From a virus: a stretch of 57,165 nt of DNA. Of the stretch, positions 53,952 to 57,165 are shown one piece after another. Below the pieces are notes generated by a model, which saw only the letters and a program-made list of their open reading frames with translations, did not search any database and was not told the DNA's origin. The stretch is from positions 1 through 57,165 of the IMG/VR virus record IMGVR_UViG_3300025132_000045; one strand, given 5' to 3'. A program made the translations under genes and the position numbers. Every line of letters starts with the position of its first letter. The stretch's first letter is position 1.

Positions 53952-54618
53952 AAAACTCCAGTTTGTCTTTGACAAATTTGTCGATGTATCTACCAAGAAG
54001 TCTGATATACTTGGTTTTGTCAGTTTCTTCATAAACAACGCATTCTCCATTTTCACATGCCATAATAATGACTAATTTTTTAACTGCTATATTCTTCATC
54101 TCATACAGCATACAACCATACCCCATAGCCTGAACAAAGTAATGCTCAATCCACTCCCGTGGTTTTGGTTTCTTAGATGTTTTAAAATCTATGATTGCTA
54201 ATTCACCATCATGTTCTGCAATACAATCGACAGTTCCAGCAATTCCTAGTTGTTTACTATATAGGGCACCTTCTAGAGAATAAATTTCATTGATTCTACT
54301 TAATTCTTTCTTAGATATTTTAAATAAAAAATCAGATATAGGAGGAACTTTTGGTAACTTCTCATTCTTTAGATAATGCTCAGTTAGTGTATGCATATCT
54401 GTTCCACGAGTTGTGGCAGCTTTTGTTACACGATCTGCTTCCTCATTACCAACTCTTTTTCTCCAATCAAGAAAGATCTGTTTATTAAAATGACTTGTAA
54501 TAGATGTAATAGAAACTAACTTAAGTGGTTCCTCTTCATCAGGAATTTTATAATATCTTATACCATCTATTGTTTCTCTTGGAATTGGTTTAAGATCTAA
54601 GTCTACATGATTAAACAT
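53929..54618 (-). CDS. RecB/MGME1-like PD-(D/E)XK exonuclease
   Basis: A 229-residue nuclease (ATG at 54618; an upstream TTG is unlikely). Motifs in family order: RGTDMHTLTEHYL (H77), E117 in SLEGALYS, AGTVD (D132), AIIDFKTSKK (D145-x-K147), and a Q164 in YFVQAMGYG. This is the RecB-type site also seen in the mitochondrial genome maintenance exonuclease MGME1, and in T4-like cyanophages it is a common recombination exonuclease. Role: processing of DNA ends during recombination-dependent replication, probably with gp32. It overlaps phoH by 8 bases and gp33 by 23. Confidence 0.85.
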   Translation of the reverse strand: MFNHVDLDLKPIPRETIDGIRYYKIPDEEEPLKLVSITSITSHFNKQIFLDWRKRVGNEEADRVTKAATTRGTDMHTLTEHYLKNEKLPKVPPISDFLFKISKKELSRINEIYSLEGALYSKQLGIAGTVDCIAEHDGELAIIDFKTSKKPKPREWIEHYFVQAMGYGCMLYEMKNIAVKKLVIIMACENGECVVYEETDKTKYIRLLGRYIDKFVKDKLEFYGTKQRT

Positions 54619-55378
54619 CAAAATTTATCTCTAGTTTCGACAAAAGATATTCTTTGACAAGTCCAGAACGAACGATGTCATTAATATCAAATTCTATTAT
54701 ACCAAAGGATGGCATTTTACGCAAGATGTTCATAAAATTAACGATACCATTTTTATCATTTGTTTTTACTAAGTCAGTTTGACTCGCATCACCACAGAAA
54801 CAAATCTTCGTGTTTTCACCAACACGAGTAATGATACTATCAAGTTCATGAAAATTTAAATTCTGAAATTCATCCACAATGATGATTGCATTATCCAATG
54901 TAGTTCCACGAATAAAAGATGTGCTCCAAAACTTAATTGTTTCTTGTGCTTTTAGATTACCATAGAGCATTTCAAAGTCAGCATCAGAAGGCATCTGAAA
55001 CATATACTTTACCATGTTCTTATATGGTATTTGATAGATGTCTGCTTTATCCTCATGATCACCAGGTAAAAAACCAATTTCTCTTGTAGATACAAGAGAT
55101 CTTACTAAGTAAATTTTTTCATATGGAGTGCTCTCATCTAAAACATCAGCAAGTGCCTTATATAATGTAATAAAAGTTTTACCAGTTCCCGCACAACCAT
55201 AGGCAACTATATTTTTTTGATCATTGTAGAAATCAAATAATTTTTTTTGATTATCTGATAATGGTTCAATATCAATGAGATAACCATTATTTAATGGTTT
55301 TTTTCTTTTCATTTGTTTTGCAGTTAAACCAACACCAATTGGTTGCTCTGAACTTGATCCTCTTTTTCTTCTTGCCAT
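54611..55378 (-). CDS. phoH: PhoH-like ATPase
   Basis: A 255-residue P-loop ATPase. Walker A GCAGTGKT at 61-68, TTLDNAIIIVDEFQNL with the Walker B acid pair at 169-170, and a CFCGDASQTDL sensor at 193-203. SLVSTREIGFLPGDHEDK and VKYMFQMPSDADFEMLYG belong to the PhoH family (SF1-related). PhoH is one of the most widespread auxiliary genes of marine T4-like phages. Links to phosphate starvation are inferred from the family name; possible RNA-unwinding activity is not tested for phage versions. It abuts its upstream neighbour with a one-base overlap. Confidence 0.92.
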   Translation of the reverse strand: MARRKRGSSSEQPIGVGLTAKQMKRKKPLNNGYLIDIEPLSDNQKKLFDFYNDQKNIVAYGCAGTGKTFITLYKALADVLDESTPYEKIYLVRSLVSTREIGFLPGDHEDKADIYQIPYKNMVKYMFQMPSDADFEMLYGNLKAQETIKFWSTSFIRGTTLDNAIIIVDEFQNLNFHELDSIITRVGENTKICFCGDASQTDLVKTNDKNGIVNFMNILRKMPSFGIIEFDINDIVRSGLVKEYLLSKLEINFDV

Positions 55379-55650
55379 TAAGTTTCAATGCCTCTCTTTG
55401 CTAATCTTCCTCGAATGCCAGCGGATTTTTCTGATTTTTTAATAACCTCTTTCCAACTTGGATATTTTTTATTTAATTTATCTTGCCAATCACCAACAGA
55501 TTCAACTCCCATGCCAGGTGCAGTTGAAGGATCTGAATAATCACGACTCCAATCTGGATTGTCTTCTGTCCATTTATCCCAATCCATCACACTCATCACA
55601 ACCTCTTTTCTTTCACCAGTTTGATTGTTAACTACAGGGTATGTCGCCAT
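55378..55650 (-). CDS. Small conserved protein before phoH
   Basis: A 90-residue protein: MATYPVVNNQTGERKEVVMSVMDWDKWTEDNPDWSRDYSDPSTAPGMG and WKEVIKKSEKSAGIRGRLAKRGIE. The YPVVN..TGE, NPDW and WKEVL.K blocks are ones I associate with T4-like cyanophages, where the gene usually lies next to phoH. The start resembles FmdB-type regulators, but the zinc cysteines are missing. It overlaps phoH by one base. A CTAAATA motif 21 bases upstream may drive it. Function unknown. Confidence 0.6.
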   Translation of the reverse strand: MATYPVVNNQTGERKEVVMSVMDWDKWTEDNPDWSRDYSDPSTAPGMGVESVGDWQDKLNKKYPSWKEVIKKSEKSAGIRGRLAKRGIET

Positions 55651-55671
55651 AATTATAAAGTAATGTAAAGT

Positions 55672-55678
55672 TATTTAG
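55672..55678 (-). promoter_or_regulatory. CTAAATA late-type motif before the phoH pair
   Basis: CTAAATA on the minus strand, 21 bases before the start of the 90-residue gene, overlapping the thyX stop codon. It matches the motif at 48466, 48495 and 49305. Confidence 0.45.
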
Positions 55679-56307
55679 ACCCATTCAAGGGCTTCTGATA
55701 CAGAGGGGAATTGTTCGGTAAACACCTCTCGGCATCCCTCTGCGATAACCATGTGTTCTTTTTGTGTTCCATGTGCTGATCTTAGATTAATATAATGAAT
55801 CCAAGAACGACAAGAACCTGTCATATAGATCTTTGTAGGAGTGCAAAGTGGTAATACCATTCGAGCACATTCTTTTGCCACTCCTTCTTCAATCATCTGA
55901 TTATAAAGACTCTGAGCAGAACTAAACAGAGTAATCATTTGTCGATTTAGTTTATCAACAACCTTTGCATCTAAATCATCTATACTGTTCTGACGATTCT
56001 TTGTGTCTTGTCTACGCAACTCTGGTAATTCAATCTCACCTAACTGATTACTCTTTGCATATCTTTGAGAAAATTCTTGAAACGTAAAACTACGGTGTCT
56101 TAGAATCTGTGCTGCGATTGCACGAGTAGTTTCAATCTCAAGTGTCATTGATGATTGCTCAAACACAGACCAATGGTTATGCTTAATACAATACTTCAAT
56201 AATCCTGCATAGTTTGGATTATCTTGATTGTCTGGATTCGAAACTCTGGCAATATGTGCCATCGTTTTCTCTGCATCAGGTGTGATGCTTATTAGATTAA
56301 CGGTCAT
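55675..56307 (-). CDS. thyX: Flavin-dependent thymidylate synthase ThyX
   Basis: A 210-residue ThyX. The signature RHRSFTFQEFSQRY (R70-H-R72, S80, R82) is the flavin- and substrate-binding motif RHRx7S. KECARMVLPLCTPTKIYMTGSCRSWIHYINLR is the C-terminal catalytic block with the conserved R and H residues. ThyX makes dTMP from dUMP using methylene-tetrahydrofolate and FADH2, and supplies thymidine for an AT-rich phage genome. Length is normal. Coupled to the upstream small gene by a 4-base overlap. Confidence 0.93.
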   Translation of the reverse strand: MTVNLISITPDAEKTMAHIARVSNPDNQDNPNYAGLLKYCIKHNHWSVFEQSSMTLEIETTRAIAAQILRHRSFTFQEFSQRYAKSNQLGEIELPELRRQDTKNRQNSIDDLDAKVVDKLNRQMITLFSSAQSLYNQMIEEGVAKECARMVLPLCTPTKIYMTGSCRSWIHYINLRSAHGTQKEHMVIAEGCREVFTEQFPSVSEALEWV

Positions 56308-56462
56308 TGACCAAATCCTCTTGATTGTTGTTTTCTATTCTTTTCCACTTCATCCTCCAAAATAAGCAATTGTTCTCTCATATACTTTAATTCATTTTCA
56401 TCATACAGATAATCTTGTTGAAGAGCTTTTTTAAGTGCGTGTAAAACTTTTTTAGATCTCAT
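56304..56462 (-). CDS. Small coupled hypothetical protein (52 aa)
   Basis: A 52-residue ORF overlapping thyX by 4 bases (ATGA) and the upstream 58-residue ORF by 4. MRSKKVLHALKKALQQDYLY then KYMREQLLILEDEVEKNRKQQ is a charged amphipathic helix, likely a coiled coil. Tight coupling with a known gene supports its reality. Function unknown. Confidence 0.55.
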   Translation of the reverse strand: MRSKKVLHALKKALQQDYLYDENELKYMREQLLILEDEVEKNRKQQSRGFGQ

Positions 56463-56635
56463 TCGTCATCCTCAAAAATTTGACTGTAATCAAGTGATGG
56501 ATCATTTTCATCTTTAAGTTTTTCATAATTTTCATATGAAAGATAAGAACTTTCATCAGAATAAACTTCAGCCTTTAACTCAGACATGGCACGTTCTAAA
56601 TCCATTATGAGTTTTTTGAGGTTGTTTTTATTCAT
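56459..56635 (-). CDS. Small coupled hypothetical protein (58 aa)
   Basis: A 58-residue ORF starting MNKNNLKKLIMDLERAMSEL, with a helical N-terminal half and an acidic, tyrosine-rich C-terminus (DDE at the end). It is the first ORF after the terminator/TATAAT boundary and overlaps the 52-residue ORF by 4 bases. It is probably the leader gene of the thyX-phoH operon. No family recognised. Confidence 0.5.
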   Translation of the reverse strand: MNKNNLKKLIMDLERAMSELKAEVYSDESSYLSYENYEKLKDENDPSLDYSQIFEDDE

Positions 56636-56653
56636 AAGATTTTCATTTTATTT

Positions 56654-56659
56654 ATTATA
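56654..56659 (-). promoter_or_regulatory. TATAAT -10 box for the thyX operon
   Basis: GCTATAAT on the minus strand, 18 bases before the 58-residue ORF and immediately after the terminator U-tract. The only -35 candidate is a TTGATC in the hairpin loop at a 16-base spacing. The following AATAAATA could also serve as a late promoter. Confidence 0.5.
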
Positions 56660-56662
56660 GCA

Positions 56663-56688
56663 TAAAAAAGAAGGGGATCAACCCCTTC
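56663..56688 (-). terminator. Rho-independent terminator upstream of thyX operon
   Basis: Perfect 7-bp stem GAAGGGG/CCCCTTC with a 5-base loop (56670-56688), followed on the minus strand by a run of six T. It ends the transcript of the small genes to the right. Confidence 0.8.
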
Positions 56689-56691
56689 ATT

Positions 56692-56778
56692 TTATTTTCC
56701 ATACAGAAACTTGACTTCAGCAGTTATGATTGTGAGAAAGATGGCAGATGCCAAACAAATCTCTAGAGTTTCAATCAC
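56692..56778 (-). CDS. 28-residue membrane peptide with GTG start
   Basis: GTG at 56778 to TAA at 56692, reading (V/M)IETLEICLASAIFLTIITAE then VKFLYGK. Residues about 7-20 form a hydrophobic helix long enough to span much of a membrane, with an acidic N-terminal side and a basic end. The GTG overlaps the stop of the DUF4278 gene by 4 bases (GTGA), a strong sign of translational coupling. Probably a tiny inner-membrane peptide; function unknown. Confidence 0.5.
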   Translation of the reverse strand: MIETLEICLASAIFLTIITAEVKFLYGK

Positions 56779-56900
56779 TTAATACTTGTAAGTTCTTTTT
56801 CTTGTCTTACACCACGGTAAGTTAGATCGACCTTGTTAGTCTGCTTTCCTTTGTTTCTGTCAGTGTCATATACGACACCACGGTATGTGACTTGTGCCAT
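56775..56900 (-). CDS. DUF4278-like small protein (41 aa)
   Basis: A 41-residue protein: MAQVTYRGVVYDTDRNKGKQ ends VDLTYRGVRQEKELTSIK. The two YRG(V).Y/LTYRG repeats are the DUF4278 signature known from cyanobacteria and their phages, so it also supports a cyanobacterial host. A good Shine-Dalgarno (AGGAGA) lies 7 bases upstream. It overlaps the membrane peptide downstream. No function is established for the family. Confidence 0.7.
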   Translation of the reverse strand: MAQVTYRGVVYDTDRNKGKQTNKVDLTYRGVRQEKELTSIK

Positions 56901-56934
56901 TTGGTTTCTCCTGTAAGTAGTAGGGGTTTTTACT

Positions 56935-57165
56935 CCCGTTCCTTCAGTCGGCTTTTGCGTCCTTAGATTTAAAACATACTGGATCAGTATGTGCTACCAC
57001 AACCCTTGTTATTTCCAATTGCTCAGATTTATTAGGATTATTTCTTGCAGTGTCTATTAGTTCAGAAGCAGTCTCACAGTCAAGTGGTGCTCCAATTACT
57101 ATTAAACTAAGAAGAATTTGGTACATAAGGATGAACGAACCCGTTCCGAGTCGGCTTACTTGCGT
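56935..57165 (-). repeat. Imperfect direct repeat around GCCGACT..GGAACGGG
   Basis: Minus-strand copies at 56935-56960 and 57140-57165 share ACGCAA, AGCCGACT and GGAACGGG with small internal gaps. The first copy covers the last codons and stop of the small secreted-type gene; the second abuts the window edge. It may be a repeated intergenic signal or a relic of gene duplication. Confidence 0.5.
56944..57126 (-). CDS. Small secreted-type protein, possibly extending past the window
   Basis: A 60-residue ORF from the ATG at 57126: MYQILLSLIVIGAPLDCETASEL and a C-terminal HTDPVCFKSKDAKAD. The N-terminus is a short hydrophobic signal-like segment and two cysteines could pair in the periplasm. The frame stays open to the right edge, so the true start could lie further upstream. 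A frame ending at about 57107 (…VPNSS stop) could belong to an upstream gene. Confidence 0.5.
   Translation of the reverse strand: MYQILLSLIVIGAPLDCETASELIDTARNNPNKSEQLEITRVVVAHTDPVCFKSKDAKAD

Noticed and set aside
57127-57165. GGGTTCGTTC considered as part of a tRNA T-arm
   Set aside because: The arms do not pair and no acceptor or anticodon stem is in the remaining sequence.

Overview
The window is a piece of a T4-like marine myovirus genome, AT-rich throughout. The assignment rests on recognisable T4 core genes: gp4, gp5, gp26, gp32, gp48, gp53, gp59, a gp33-type late coactivator, and gp27- and gp54-like proteins. It also carries the usual marine accessory set: thyX, phoH, a RecB/MGME1-like exonuclease, 2OG-Fe(II) oxygenases, a DUF4278 peptide and a DUF1825-like protein. 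The two DUF families point to a Prochlorococcus/Synechococcus cyanophage. No photosynthesis gene is present, so a related pelagiphage cannot be excluded. No tRNA, rRNA, insertion sequence or CRISPR array was seen.

Layout. (1) 1-2441, minus strand: a DNA methyltransferase cut by the left edge, a cytidylyltransferase-fold protein, a putative PD-(D/E)XK nuclease and a small SF2 helicase, led by a terminator/promoter pair at 2465-2499. (2) 2585-4602: two cupin-like proteins, a hypothetical protein and a 2OG-Fe(II) oxygenase. (3) 4608-37921: about 33 kb of tail-fibre and adhesin genes, including ORFs of 3156, 2014, 1878 and 1565 codons. Two of them end in S74 self-cleaving chaperone domains. One smaller protein has a tail-collar domain plus a collagen-like Gly-Pro-Pro tract and sits next to a prolyl-hydroxylase-like gene. 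(4) 37949-48465: a subtilisin-like protease with a complete catalytic set, then the baseplate hub and tail-core genes (separate needle beta-helix, gp5, gp27-like, two hydrophobic tape-measure-type proteins, gp26 and a gp54-like tube protein). (5) 48502-51010, plus strand: gp4, a conserved hypothetical, gp48 and gp53. (6) 51011-57126, minus strand: replication and metabolism (gp32, DUF1825-like, gp59, a 2OG oxygenase, gp33, exonuclease, phoH, thyX) and a string of very small coupled ORFs.

How it works together. Regions 3-5 build the tail tip, baseplate and host-recognition fibres and carry T4-type late promoter motifs (NATAAATA or CTAAATA). Region 6 drives recombination-dependent replication and late transcription. 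It contains a textbook sigma-70 promoter in front of gp32 and terminator-plus-TATAAT boundaries.

The strongest new observation is a programmed -1 frameshift signal at the end of the gp26-like gene. It consists of a T TTT TTC slippery heptamer, a 6-nt spacer and a 9-bp hairpin, and it would fuse gp26 to a 59-codon downstream ORF, like the lambda G/GT tail-assembly chaperones. The gene lies directly upstream of the tape-measure-type genes.
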